NCBI GenBank assembly: GCA_023663185.1
Contig: JAMPHY010000013.1
Span: 32,225 to 96,224 of the forward strand
Length of the DNA stretch: 64,000 nt
Source of the DNA: Clostridiales bacterium
GTDB lineage: Bacteria > Bacillota > Clostridia > Lachnospirales > Lachnospiraceae
Direction of reading: 5' to 3'
Under the pieces are notes generated by a model. The model ran no database searches. It worked only from the letters and a program-made list of their open reading frames with translations, and was not told the DNA's origin. Position 1 is the stretch's first letter. Each line of letters begins with the position of its first letter. The translations under genes and the position numbers were made by a program. Positions 27,282 to 35,662 of the stretch are shown here, piece by piece.

Positions 27282-28667
27282 ATGACCGAAAACAGCAAAG
27301 CACTATCCAGAGAAGAGCGCATGGCGTCGTCATCAATCATAAGTCTGATTGGCAGTATGGCGGTTCCTTCCATATTGGCGCAACTCATCAATATTCTTTA
27401 CAGTATTATAGACCGCATTTATATCGGACATATGAAAGACGTAGGCGCGGCGGCGCTGACAGGCGTAGGCGTGACTTTCTGTATCACTGTGTTTATTTCT
27501 GCCTTTTCCGCCTTTATAAGCAACGGCGCAGCTCCGCTTGCTGCTATCTGGCTTGGGAAAAAGGACAAAGACCATGCGGAGAAAATCCTCGGCAACAGCG
27601 TTACCTTCCTTATTATATGGACAGTTATTCTTATGGCAGTCTTTTATACATTCCAAAGACCAATGCTCTATATGTTCGGTGCAAGCGACTCTACCATTGA
27701 ATATGCGGTTTCTTATATCTCGATTTACTTAATTGGCACGATATTCGTAGAGCTTTCTCTTGGGCTTAACGCTTTTATTATCTGCCAAAGTCAGTCCAAA
27801 ATCGCTATGTTTTCCGTACTTATTGGCGCGATTGCTAATATAATACTGGATCCTATATTTATTTTTGCCTTCGGGCTTGGAGTCAGGGGCGCTGCAATAG
27901 CAACTGTTATTTCTCAGGCGCTAAGCGCAATATGGGTAGTGAGCTTTCTGATTGGTCCTAAGACTTCTATAAAGATTAAAAAAAGCTGTATGAAGCTTGA
28001 AAAAGACATTCTTTTCAGTATTTTTTCGCTCGGTATCTCCCCTTTTATCATGCGTGCCACGGAGAGCTTCATAAGCATTGTGCTTAACCACGGGCTGCAA
28101 ACCTACGGCGGCGATTTATATGTCGGCTCGCTTACGATAATGCAGAGCGTTATGCAGATATTCTCTGCGCCAATCGGTGGTTTCACACAAGGCATGGCGC
28201 CGATTATAAGTTACAACTACGGAGCAGGTAATTTTGACAGGGTGAAAAAAGTGTATCGCTGCATGATAGGAATCTGCTTTATTTTCATGGCGATTTCAAC
28301 GGTCTCCACTATTGTTGTCCCTGAATGGTATGCGTCGTTTTTTACCGACGATGCGCAGTTAATCGCGCTTGTCGGGGAGATTATGCCGGTATTTATGTTC
28401 GGTATGCTGATTTTCGGGTTGCAGAACGGAATCCAGCCTACATTCCTTGCCTTAGGACAGGCTAAAATTTCCCTCTTTATCGCCGTTTTCCGTAAGATTA
28501 TCCTTTTGATACCACTCGCCATCATTTTTCCGCACTTTTTCGGCGTTATGGGCGTATATTATTCGGAGCCGGTTTCAGATATTTTGTCAGCCACTACAGC
28601 TACGATATTATTTGTCTGCAATATCAAGAAGATGTTGTCGAAGGAAGCATTAGAAAAGATACATTAA
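27282..28667 (+). CDS. MATE-family multidrug/cation exporter
   Basis: A 461-residue protein with about 12 membrane helices in two MATE repeats. GSMAVPSILAQLINILYSII (N-half) and the matching GISPFIMRATESFISIVLNH (C-half) are seen, with QGMAPIISYNYGAGNFDRVK typical of the family. Export of cationic compounds by Na+ or H+ exchange is expected. Starts after AAAGGAG. Monocistronic. Confidence 0.93.
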   Translation: MTENSKALSREERMASSSIISLIGSMAVPSILAQLINILYSIIDRIYIGHMKDVGAAALTGVGVTFCITVFISAFSAFISNGAAPLAAIWLGKKDKDHAEKILGNSVTFLIIWTVILMAVFYTFQRPMLYMFGASDSTIEYAVSYISIYLIGTIFVELSLGLNAFIICQSQSKIAMFSVLIGAIANIILDPIFIFAFGLGVRGAAIATVISQALSAIWVVSFLIGPKTSIKIKKSCMKLEKDILFSIFSLGISPFIMRATESFISIVLNHGLQTYGGDLYVGSLTIMQSVMQIFSAPIGGFTQGMAPIISYNYGAGNFDRVKKVYRCMIGICFIFMAISTVSTIVVPEWYASFFTDDAQLIALVGEIMPVFMFGMLIFGLQNGIQPTFLALGQAKISLFIAVFRKIILLIPLAIIFPHFFGVMGVYYSEPVSDILSATTATILFVCNIKKMLSKEALEKIH

Positions 28668-28733
28668 AAATAACATTAGAACATATACAAATGGCATTAT
28701 TACATATAATAAACTAAGGGTTTGAGAAATTTA

Positions 28734-29477
28734 TTATTGTATAATAAGCTTCTCAAACTCTTCCTTGTTTCCATTAAAGATGTTCATATCAATATATTCT
28801 TCGTCACCGTTATATCCATCTAGCCGCTCAGTATCCGTATACTGCCACAGAGTCCAGCTATTTCCCATATCTACAAACGGCGGATAATACACATTGCGTA
28901 TCCACAGCGGATAGCCCTCGAACCCTTCTTTTATATACCTTTTGTATACTTTATAGGTCGTGTATATGATAGGCTTTGTTCCATATTCTTCCTCCAGAAT
29001 AAGCAGCATTCTCTTGATATGCTCTACGGTCTGCTCCTTATCGGGCGGATTTTCCTTTTTATCACCATAATACTCGATATCAATTACAGGTGTTATTTTG
29101 CCATGTAAATCTCCTACCGTATTTATAAATAACTCCGCCTGCGTCTTGGCGTCACTGTCGAAACTGAAAAAATGATAGGCTCCTATCATTATATTTGTCT
29201 TTGACGCCTCCTGCCAGTTATAGTTAAAGCATTCGTCCACATGACTGCTGCCTTCCGTCGCCTTTATAAATGCGAAATCCACGTCCTGACTTTCAATTTT
29301 TCCCCAATCAATAGCGCCTTGATAATGGGATACATCAATGCCACGCACGGAATATGAATTTACGAACAGTTTATTTATATTGATATTTCTTGTCAATACA
29401 AGCGTTATCACCACGGCGGCGCAGATAACCAGCCCCGCACAGACAGCGGCAAGTTTTTTTATATGAGCTCTATTCAT
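28734..29477 (-). CDS. Membrane-anchored GH25 lysozyme-like hydrolase
   Basis: A 247-residue protein. One N-terminal membrane anchor (about 10-28) is followed by a GH25 muramidase domain: GIDVSHYQGAIDW (catalytic Asp), FAFIKATEGSS, VIDIEYYGD (catalytic Asp/Glu strand) and LWQYTDTERLDGY. Predicted to cleave MurNAc-GlcNAc bonds outside the membrane. The last codons lie within an inverted repeat (GTTTGAGAA/TTCTCAAAC, 28719-28757). Confidence 0.9.
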   Translation of the reverse strand: MNRAHIKKLAAVCAGLVICAAVVITLVLTRNININKLFVNSYSVRGIDVSHYQGAIDWGKIESQDVDFAFIKATEGSSHVDECFNYNWQEASKTNIMIGAYHFFSFDSDAKTQAELFINTVGDLHGKITPVIDIEYYGDKKENPPDKEQTVEHIKRMLLILEEEYGTKPIIYTTYKVYKRYIKEGFEGYPLWIRNVYYPPFVDMGNSWTLWQYTDTERLDGYNGDEEYIDMNIFNGNKEEFEKLIIQ

Positions 29478-29724
29478 TAAATTTTCCTATTTTCTATTAT
29501 TTAACAGCTTATGAAAAGCATGGTTGAACTGCTTCATTATTTTGCCTATTGTCTTGATTTTATCACAACACAGACCTTTTTACTACCGTCTTTTCCTTAT
29601 ATCCTTCACTATATTTCACTTTTTTCCTTTTCCTATTGCTTTTTTTTGCCATTTTATCTATCATCTAATAGGGGTTATGATAGTAAATCCTATACAAAAT
29701 CGGAATAAACAGGGGAATAAATAT

Positions 29725-30585
29725 ATGTGGATAGCTGATAATTGGAAAGATTATGAAGTGATAGATACCTCTTCGGGTGAAAAACTGGAACGCTGGGGCA
29801 ATTATATACTGGTAAGACCTGATCCGCAGGTCATATGGAATACGCCTAAGACACACTCCGGCTGGAAAAACAGGAACGGACACTATCACAGAAGCGCAAA
29901 GGGCGGCGGTGAATGGGAATTTTTTAATCTGCCTGATGAATGGAGTATCAAATATAAGGACTTAACCTTTAACCTAAAGCCTTTCAGCTTCAAGCATACC
30001 GGACTTTTTCCCGAACAGGCGGCTAACTGGGATTGGTTTTCTTCTATAATAAAGAACGCCGGCAGACCGGTTAAAGTACTGAATCTGTTTGCTTATACGG
30101 GCGGCGCTACTCTCGCGGCGGCAAAAGCAGGCGCAAGCGTAACGCATGTGGACGCTTCAAAAGGCATGGTAATGTGGGCTAAGGAAAACGCTGCCGCTTC
30201 TGGACTTAGCGATGCTCCGATTCGCTGGCTTGTCGATGACTGTGTGAAATTCGTGGAGCGCGAAATCAGACGCGGCAATGTTTATGATGCAATAATAATG
30301 GATCCCCCGTCATATGGCAGAGGACCAAAAGGTGAAATCTGGAAAATAGAAGAGAGCATCTTCCCTTTCCTCGAATTGACTTCTAAGGTTTTATCAGAAA
30401 ATGCTCTCTTTTTTCTTATTAATTCATATACTACCGGCTTACAGCCTGCGGTACTGTCATATATGCTTGAAACGGTGATAGTCCCAAAATTTAGCGGACA
30501 AGTGCAGGCTTCCGAAATAGGTCTGCCCGTCAGTTTAAGTGGATTAACTCTTCCATGCGGAGCTTGCGGACGCTGGCAGCGTTAG
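29725..30585 (+). CDS. Class I SAM-dependent (rRNA-type) methyltransferase
   Basis: The ATG at 29725 follows AGGGGAAT; an upstream in-frame ATG at 29524 would add an improbable hydrophobic stretch. 286 residues. The SAM site is VLNLFAYTGGATLAAAKAG, then VDASKGMVMWAKENA. The catalytic DPPSYGRGPKGE matches RlmI/RlmK-like methyltransferases. No PUA domain is present. Target RNA unknown. Divergent from GH25. Confidence 0.88.
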   Translation: MWIADNWKDYEVIDTSSGEKLERWGNYILVRPDPQVIWNTPKTHSGWKNRNGHYHRSAKGGGEWEFFNLPDEWSIKYKDLTFNLKPFSFKHTGLFPEQAANWDWFSSIIKNAGRPVKVLNLFAYTGGATLAAAKAGASVTHVDASKGMVMWAKENAAASGLSDAPIRWLVDDCVKFVEREIRRGNVYDAIIMDPPSYGRGPKGEIWKIEESIFPFLELTSKVLSENALFFLINSYTTGLQPAVLSYMLETVIVPKFSGQVQASEIGLPVSLSGLTLPCGACGRWQR

Positions 30586-30604
30586 CATGTTTGCTTTAAA
30601 TTTT

Positions 30605-31156
30605 TTAGTAATAACGCAATTCATTAGCAATAATACCGAGCAGGCTTCCACCGAAAATAAGCGTAATTACAAGGCAAACTGCATACAGTATCAATGCGGC
30701 TTTGCAGAAATTAGATTTACTCCTCTTAGCGCCTGAACCGAACGCCCATACAAACAGCATGACAATATTGACACACGGAACAAACAGAATAACAAGAAGG
30801 GTAATTATCCACTCGCCCAACGAAACAGGCTCTTCTAAATCTGTCTGCTGGTAAGGCTGTTGATAGGGCTGTTGCTGATAACCGCCGTTATTATACGGGT
30901 TCGGCTGATAGTTATTCGCGCTTGTGTACGTGTTCTGCTGGTAGTTATTCGCATTTGTGTACTCATTCTGCTGGTAGTTATTTGCGTTTGTATACGTATT
31001 CTGCTGATAGCTATTTGCATTTGTATACGTGTTCTGATTCTGTCCGTAATCCCCTCCCTGCGTAGAAGAGTCCTGATAATAACCGTTCTGATTATTGTCA
31101 GGAGTCGGATTATCGGTTGGCTGGTTCTGATTCTGATACATGTTGTTACTGTCCAT
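30605..31156 (-). CDS. N/Q-rich repeat membrane protein
   Basis: Start chosen at ATG 31156 because GGGAGG precedes it. 183 residues: an N-terminal half rich in Asn, Gln and Tyr with four to five copies of an 11-residue unit (like NTYTNANNYQQ), then a Gln/Pro/Tyr stretch, then two membrane helices (GEWIITLLVILFVPCVNIVM and ALILYAVCLVITLIFGG). No named function. Last gene in a leftward membrane-protein cluster after DUF2752; that pairing recurs with CD225/TM2-like proteins. Confidence 0.8.
   Translation of the reverse strand: MDSNNMYQNQNQPTDNPTPDNNQNGYYQDSSTQGGDYGQNQNTYTNANSYQQNTYTNANNYQQNEYTNANNYQQNTYTSANNYQPNPYNNGGYQQQPYQQPYQQTDLEEPVSLGEWIITLLVILFVPCVNIVMLFVWAFGSGAKRSKSNFCKAALILYAVCLVITLIFGGSLLGIIANELRYY
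30913..31045. repeat. 33-nt tandem repeats inside the N/Q-rich gene
   Basis: Four near-identical 33-nt units encode NAN-NYQQN-YT-type peptides. The copies vary at a few positions. Repeat number could change by slippage, altering protein length without a frameshift. Confidence 0.75.
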
Positions 31157-31225
31157 TTTTTCCTCCCTCATGTGTTTATGGATTCACATCGTTTGTTTTT
31201 GCGCGCCGCTTTTTCATATGCGACA

Positions 31226-31705
31226 CTATATAGTATAGCACAATACCCCTAAATCGTACAGTATTTGTTTATAATATGGAAAAATTCTCTCGAAAACGTT
31301 GCCTGTGCTATAGACATACGGAGCTCTGGAAGGGAAAAAGTTATACATTCTCCACACATACAAGATAAGCAGGCAGACTACAGCTATTCCGATAAGCTGC
31401 ATTAACCATTTCGCCTTTCTCCCCAGTATATACCTGTTAAAACAAAAGTATATAAAAATACAGACAATCGGTATTCCCAGCGGATTTATCTGTATGGACT
31501 GCCGCACTCTTCCCGTTGCCAGATAAAAAAACGCCCTTGTCAGTCCGCAGCCGGGGCAGGGAAATCCTGTCATTATTACCATCGGGCAAAAGGCGTGAAA
31601 AATCAAATTAACCAAAACCGTATAAACTATTAGAATTATAACTGCCAGTCCATAGTCTTTGATATCGCGAGTAACACGTGTTATTGTTTCTTTAATGCTA
31701 ATCAT
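31226..31705 (-). CDS. DUF2752 membrane protein
   Basis: A 159-residue protein with three to four membrane segments. The hallmark GFPCPGCGLTRAFFYLATGR is present. Function unknown. The start region is tandemly duplicated (AATAAATGATTAG occurs twice, about 31699-31729), and no strong ribosome site is seen, so it may be translated by coupling with the preceding TraX gene 28 bp upstream. Confidence 0.9.
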   Translation of the reverse strand: MISIKETITRVTRDIKDYGLAVIILIVYTVLVNLIFHAFCPMVIMTGFPCPGCGLTRAFFYLATGRVRQSIQINPLGIPIVCIFIYFCFNRYILGRKAKWLMQLIGIAVVCLLILYVWRMYNFFPSRAPYVYSTGNVFERIFPYYKQILYDLGVLCYTI

Positions 31706-31733
31706 TTATTCTTTATCCTAATCATTTATTCTG

Positions 31734-32516
31734 TTATTGCATTGCGCTAAGCATTAACATCTTTATCCCATACAACATCAGCAGATGTAAAGGATAAAAC
31801 AGATAGTAACATGCTTTCGGAAGCTGTTTTCCTTTCTGCCCGTTGTAGAAATAAATCGGGATAAAAGCAAACAGACCATACATTTCACTCATGCCTGATT
31901 CCATAAATACGGCTAGTGGCAGTCCCCAGCCCCAATATCTCACTACATAAAGCAGCACTATTCCTACATATATGGTAACAGAGCCGACTAGAAACTGGCA
32001 GGTAAAGGATTTCCTAAATATGTAGAATACAACGATAAGCATAACTCCCATGAACATATAGTCGGTTTTAAGAAGCGCCGCCGCAATGCAGCACAACGCC
32101 ACGCCTAAAAACTGTATTATCAAATGTCCGTGCAGCTTATCTATTATGCAAAGCGCCAGCACGCCTAAGAACAATGTAAAATAAATGTTCTGGTTATCCA
32201 TTGTAAAGAATGTTCCTTCAATCGCCAAATCAAAAGGGATTTCCGAAACAAGTGCAAAAATTCCCAGCCGCAGAAGATATTTTGTGCGGCTGCGCGTATG
32301 GCAGAAGCCTTCCGCTGCCATAAATGCAAACAGAATGAACGCTACCCTTCCTACTGCCCTTCCTGTATCATATATAACGTCCAAGCTTTCTGTATTAAAT
32401 CCCTGTGCCAGCCGTATGCCTACATAAGCAGAAAATACTACCGCAAAAAAGTGGTCGATAAACATAGAAATATATGCTATATGTTTTAAAAAAGCTGCGC
32501 TTACTCTATTTTTCAA
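31734..32516 (-). CDS. TraX family membrane protein
   Basis: A 260-residue protein with seven to eight membrane helices. FLKHIAYISMFIDHFFAVV and VGRVAFILFAFMAAEGFCHT followed by RLGIFALVSEIPFDLA are characteristic of TraX, named for F-pilin acetylation but widespread in Firmicutes without conjugation genes. A role here, perhaps acyl transfer, is unknown. Follows the VanZ gene by 15 bp. Confidence 0.9.
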   Translation of the reverse strand: MKNRVSAAFLKHIAYISMFIDHFFAVVFSAYVGIRLAQGFNTESLDVIYDTGRAVGRVAFILFAFMAAEGFCHTRSRTKYLLRLGIFALVSEIPFDLAIEGTFFTMDNQNIYFTLFLGVLALCIIDKLHGHLIIQFLGVALCCIAAALLKTDYMFMGVMLIVVFYIFRKSFTCQFLVGSVTIYVGIVLLYVVRYWGWGLPLAVFMESGMSEMYGLFAFIPIYFYNGQKGKQLPKACYYLFYPLHLLMLYGIKMLMLSAMQ

Positions 32517-32531
32517 TTTCCAACATTCCTT

Positions 32532-33182
32532 TTATTTAAGTATAAAATCCCACAATGCCGCTGATACGAAAGGACGCACCAAAAATATTATAATAAATAC
32601 GGTTATAAAAACAATCGGCAGCTCCAACTTATTTTCTTCGGTCGTCTCCTGCGCTGTAAGCTCAGCTTCCGCCTTTTTAGGTACAAAATGCAAAAATATA
32701 AGCCAGATATAATATCCTAATACCGCCCCTAAAGTGTTAAAAATCAAGTCGTCTATATCTGTAAGCCTGAATGTAAATATCTGCAATGTTTCTATTATAA
32801 GTGATAATCCAAACCCCATCAATGCAACCTTTTTCAAGGAACGGCGCTCTTTCCATATGGCAGGCACCAAAAAGCCAAATGGGATAAACAGCAGTATGTT
32901 AAGTAAAGTATTCACAATATACGCCGGCGGATCGTTTACTATATCAATAATAGGTATCAGGTTAAAAGTTAAATCTATCCGTATATTAGTAATGGACGGA
33001 ATCCCCACCACCACGAAAACCGCCGATAGATAAAATCCGAATACAATCAGCAATATCTCCCTGCCGATGCTTATTGGATAAAATAACGTGTGTCGTGCAA
33101 TTAGCAAAACCGGTATCAGTATAATTGCCGTGGGAATTGTATCTATAGCAACCATCATAAACCTGTATAATATCTGTGACAT
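32532..33182 (-). CDS. VanZ family protein
   Basis: Start taken at ATG 33182, which follows GGAGGAAATGAG. 216 residues with five membrane helices. NTLLNILLFIPFGFLVPAIW, then ETLQIFTFRLTDIDDLIFNT and LGAVLGYYIWL, are the VanZ signature. VanZ-type proteins are linked to low-level glycopeptide tolerance and envelope homeostasis. First gene of the VanZ-TraX-DUF2752-repeat protein cluster. Confidence 0.9.
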   Translation of the reverse strand: MSQILYRFMMVAIDTIPTAIILIPVLLIARHTLFYPISIGREILLIVFGFYLSAVFVVVGIPSITNIRIDLTFNLIPIIDIVNDPPAYIVNTLLNILLFIPFGFLVPAIWKERRSLKKVALMGFGLSLIIETLQIFTFRLTDIDDLIFNTLGAVLGYYIWLIFLHFVPKKAEAELTAQETTEENKLELPIVFITVFIIIFLVRPFVSAALWDFILK

Positions 33183-33293
33183 CTCATTTCCTCCGTTCGT
33201 CAAATTTCCTATTCTACATATTATAACGGAGAAAAATTAAGATTATTGTCAAATTTTATTAAATTTTGTTTAAAATTCATATAATAACATATA

Positions 33294-34190
33294 TTATTTA
33301 ATTTTTTCAAGGAACATATCATTTACAGGCGTTGATATACTATGCTTTTTCCCCAATTCACAAATTGTTCCGGCAAACAACACCACCTCTGTTTTTCTAC
33401 CTGCTTTACTGTCCTGACGCATCGACGGCTCACCGTCGGGATTCAGGCTATCAATAATTGCCACCCAATCATTCAAATCTTTTTCTGATAGCTTCACGCC
33501 TTCCGCATTCGCCACAAGGATTGTCTCGCGCATAGCCGCTTTCATCATTTCGCGCTCTTTTCCCTCTTGCTGCACGCTTCTATAAGTCCCTTCACACAAC
33601 GACACGGTCTGATTCACGCCGACATTGCACAAGAGCTTGCCCCACATCGCATGTTTCATATCAGCAGGGCATGAATAGGCGAAGCCCGTTTCTTCAAAGA
33701 AGTCTATTACGGCTTTTAAGCATTCCTGTCTCCCATTATTCAAAATGCCGAGCGCTAGCTCTCCTTTATTAGTGCAGGTCGCAACGTTACCCACTTTCTG
33801 AGCGTCCATCTTCTGCGCGATACAATGCACTACCTTTTCACCGCCAAATTTCGCACTCAAGTCATCTTCGCTGCGTATTCCGTTCAAGGCGGAAATCAAA
33901 ACTGTATCTTCCCCTACCAAATGAGCGACTTCTTCCATCGCAGTCTCTAAAGCTCCGTATTTTACCGCAAATAATATGAGCTGCGATGTACGGCTTTCTT
34001 TAGCTGCATCACAATAATTAAAGTCGCAGGCTTCGCCGTTAAAAGTAAAGCCTTCCTTTCTGTATCTCTCAATCCTGCCATGGTCGGCAAGCACGCGCAC
34101 ACGTTCCCTTCCCAGCTTCTTAGTAAAAAAGTCCGCGTACATCACGCCAAGCGCGCCCAAGCCTACGATATCGATACTATTAATTTTCAT
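33294..34190 (-). CDS. 2-dehydropantoate 2-reductase-like protein
   Basis: A 298-residue ketopantoate reductase fold. Rossmann start IVGLGALGVMYADFF; lysine in FAVKYGALETA; NGIRSEDDL; C-terminal helix region MKHAMWGKLLCNVGVNQTVS; and RQDSKAGRKTEVVLFAGTI. The family makes pantoate for coenzyme A with NADPH, but paralogues occur, so panE itself is not certain. 15 bp after the membrane protein gene. Confidence 0.87.
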   Translation of the reverse strand: MKINSIDIVGLGALGVMYADFFTKKLGRERVRVLADHGRIERYRKEGFTFNGEACDFNYCDAAKESRTSQLILFAVKYGALETAMEEVAHLVGEDTVLISALNGIRSEDDLSAKFGGEKVVHCIAQKMDAQKVGNVATCTNKGELALGILNNGRQECLKAVIDFFEETGFAYSCPADMKHAMWGKLLCNVGVNQTVSLCEGTYRSVQQEGKEREMMKAAMRETILVANAEGVKLSEKDLNDWVAIIDSLNPDGEPSMRQDSKAGRKTEVVLFAGTICELGKKHSISTPVNDMFLEKIK

Positions 34191-34205
34191 ATTAATCCCC
34201 CATTC

Positions 34206-35540
34206 CTATGCTGGAAATATTCCTGTATAAAGCTGCGGCACCATCACACTAATGAAAATCATTATAAAACATAAAAGCCACAGCGCACCTGCCATAATCT
34301 CCACAGTCTTTCGCTTTCCGCCTAAGATATCGCCAAGCTGGTTATAACCTTCTGTCACATAAATCATAAGCGCAGGAAGCGCAGGCATAAAGTAGCGCCC
34401 CTGAGCTTGATAATCACTGTTGTAAGAGTTATATATGCTAAGAATTACAGGTGTTATTATACATACTGCACAGCATATGTATAGAAGCAAATTCTCCTTT
34501 TTCAAGCGTTTTTTCAGTCCGCCATATATAAATCCTGCTGCGGCTGTAAGAATTATTATCCCATAGCACACATAATACTTAGCCGATACCCAAATGTCAA
34601 GTGCGCCGAAGCAGGCAAAAAAACTTTTCACACTATAGCTTATCCATTCCGTTTCGGTAAGCATGTTCAAGAGCGTTCTACCCTGATTAGCCCATGTGGG
34701 ACGGTTAGAAGGCTTAAGCTCATCTATGGCGTAAATCTCGCCGCAGGCTTTCTGTGCGTCAATTCCCAAGAAATCGCCATCATAGAGCAGCGCATTTCTA
34801 ATAAAAAACCAGCCTGTCAATAAAAATACTACAAGCGCAATAATTAAACCATGTTTTATGGCATATTGCCATTTATTTTCAATGGAATCATCACGCATAA
34901 CCGTTACGAAGTAATACAATATACTACACAATATCCATGCGTAAGCATTATAATAGGTCAATATACATAAGCTGATGGCAAATCCGAGAAAAAGACAGCT
35001 TTTAATATCCCAGTGCCGCTCTTTTCCATAAAGCCAGCCAAGCAAAATGAGCATTGAGGTAAAAACAGCAAAAACATCATTATTAAGATATGCCGATAGA
35101 AACACAAACTGCGGCAAAACTCCAATAAGCACGCCATAGAGCAGGCGGCTCTCAAATTTAGGAAACAGCTTTTTAGCAATAATAAATCCCAGCCCTACGC
35201 AGCCCGTCGCCGCTAAAACATTAACAAAACGCGACGCAATAATAAGTGTCGTTATACTATCATTAAAAACTGAGACTATCGCCATTATGCCCGCTGCCAG
35301 CACGGACGGCAAATAGGGCGTAAAAGCATAAGAAAAGCCCCATAGTTCATTGATAATTTCCTCATCATACCCTGCCGGAAGCCTGTGATGTTCGAATATA
35401 TACCGCGCGACGTCATATCTCATCACTTCATCGGGAGCCTTAACTATCGGCAAAAAGCACGACAGGCTGAAATATATTATAAATACAGCAAGAAGTATGA
35501 GCCATTGTAATACAGGCTGCCATTTTTTGCTATCGTTCAT
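34206..35540 (-). CDS. Polytopic membrane protein, DUF2142/GT39-like
   Basis: A 444-residue protein with about 11 membrane helices. An early extracytoplasmic acidic motif (IVKAPDEVMRYDVARYIFEH) is placed as in DUF2142 and dolichyl-phosphate-mannose transferase-like GT-C proteins. Late loop NSDYQAQGRYFMPALPALMI also fits that class. Transfer of a lipid-linked sugar to the envelope is plausible but unproven. Confidence 0.75.
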   Translation of the reverse strand: MNDSKKWQPVLQWLILLAVFIIYFSLSCFLPIVKAPDEVMRYDVARYIFEHHRLPAGYDEEIINELWGFSYAFTPYLPSVLAAGIMAIVSVFNDSITTLIIASRFVNVLAATGCVGLGFIIAKKLFPKFESRLLYGVLIGVLPQFVFLSAYLNNDVFAVFTSMLILLGWLYGKERHWDIKSCLFLGFAISLCILTYYNAYAWILCSILYYFVTVMRDDSIENKWQYAIKHGLIIALVVFLLTGWFFIRNALLYDGDFLGIDAQKACGEIYAIDELKPSNRPTWANQGRTLLNMLTETEWISYSVKSFFACFGALDIWVSAKYYVCYGIIILTAAAGFIYGGLKKRLKKENLLLYICCAVCIITPVILSIYNSYNSDYQAQGRYFMPALPALMIYVTEGYNQLGDILGGKRKTVEIMAGALWLLCFIMIFISVMVPQLYTGIFPA

Positions 35541-35662
35541 TATGTTCCTCGCTTATATCCGCTTTCAGTAATCGACAGAGTTCAGGTCATTTTGTTCATT
35601 TTGGCTTAACTCGTCACTAAAAACGATTACCTCTCAATCACTTAAATCTATTCCATTATACA

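Noticed and set aside
29524-29724. N-terminal extension of the rRNA-type methyltransferase
   Set aside because: It is a hydrophobic, compositionally odd stretch without a ribosome site, whereas AGGGGAAT precedes the ATG at 29725 and the family starts there.
30913-31045. Regularly spaced repeats considered as a CRISPR array
   Set aside because: The 33-nt units are contiguous, in frame and encode a repeated peptide; there are no spacers and no cas genes.
31734-32516. TraX as evidence for a conjugative element here
   Set aside because: TraX homologues are common in Firmicute chromosomes; no other transfer genes are nearby.
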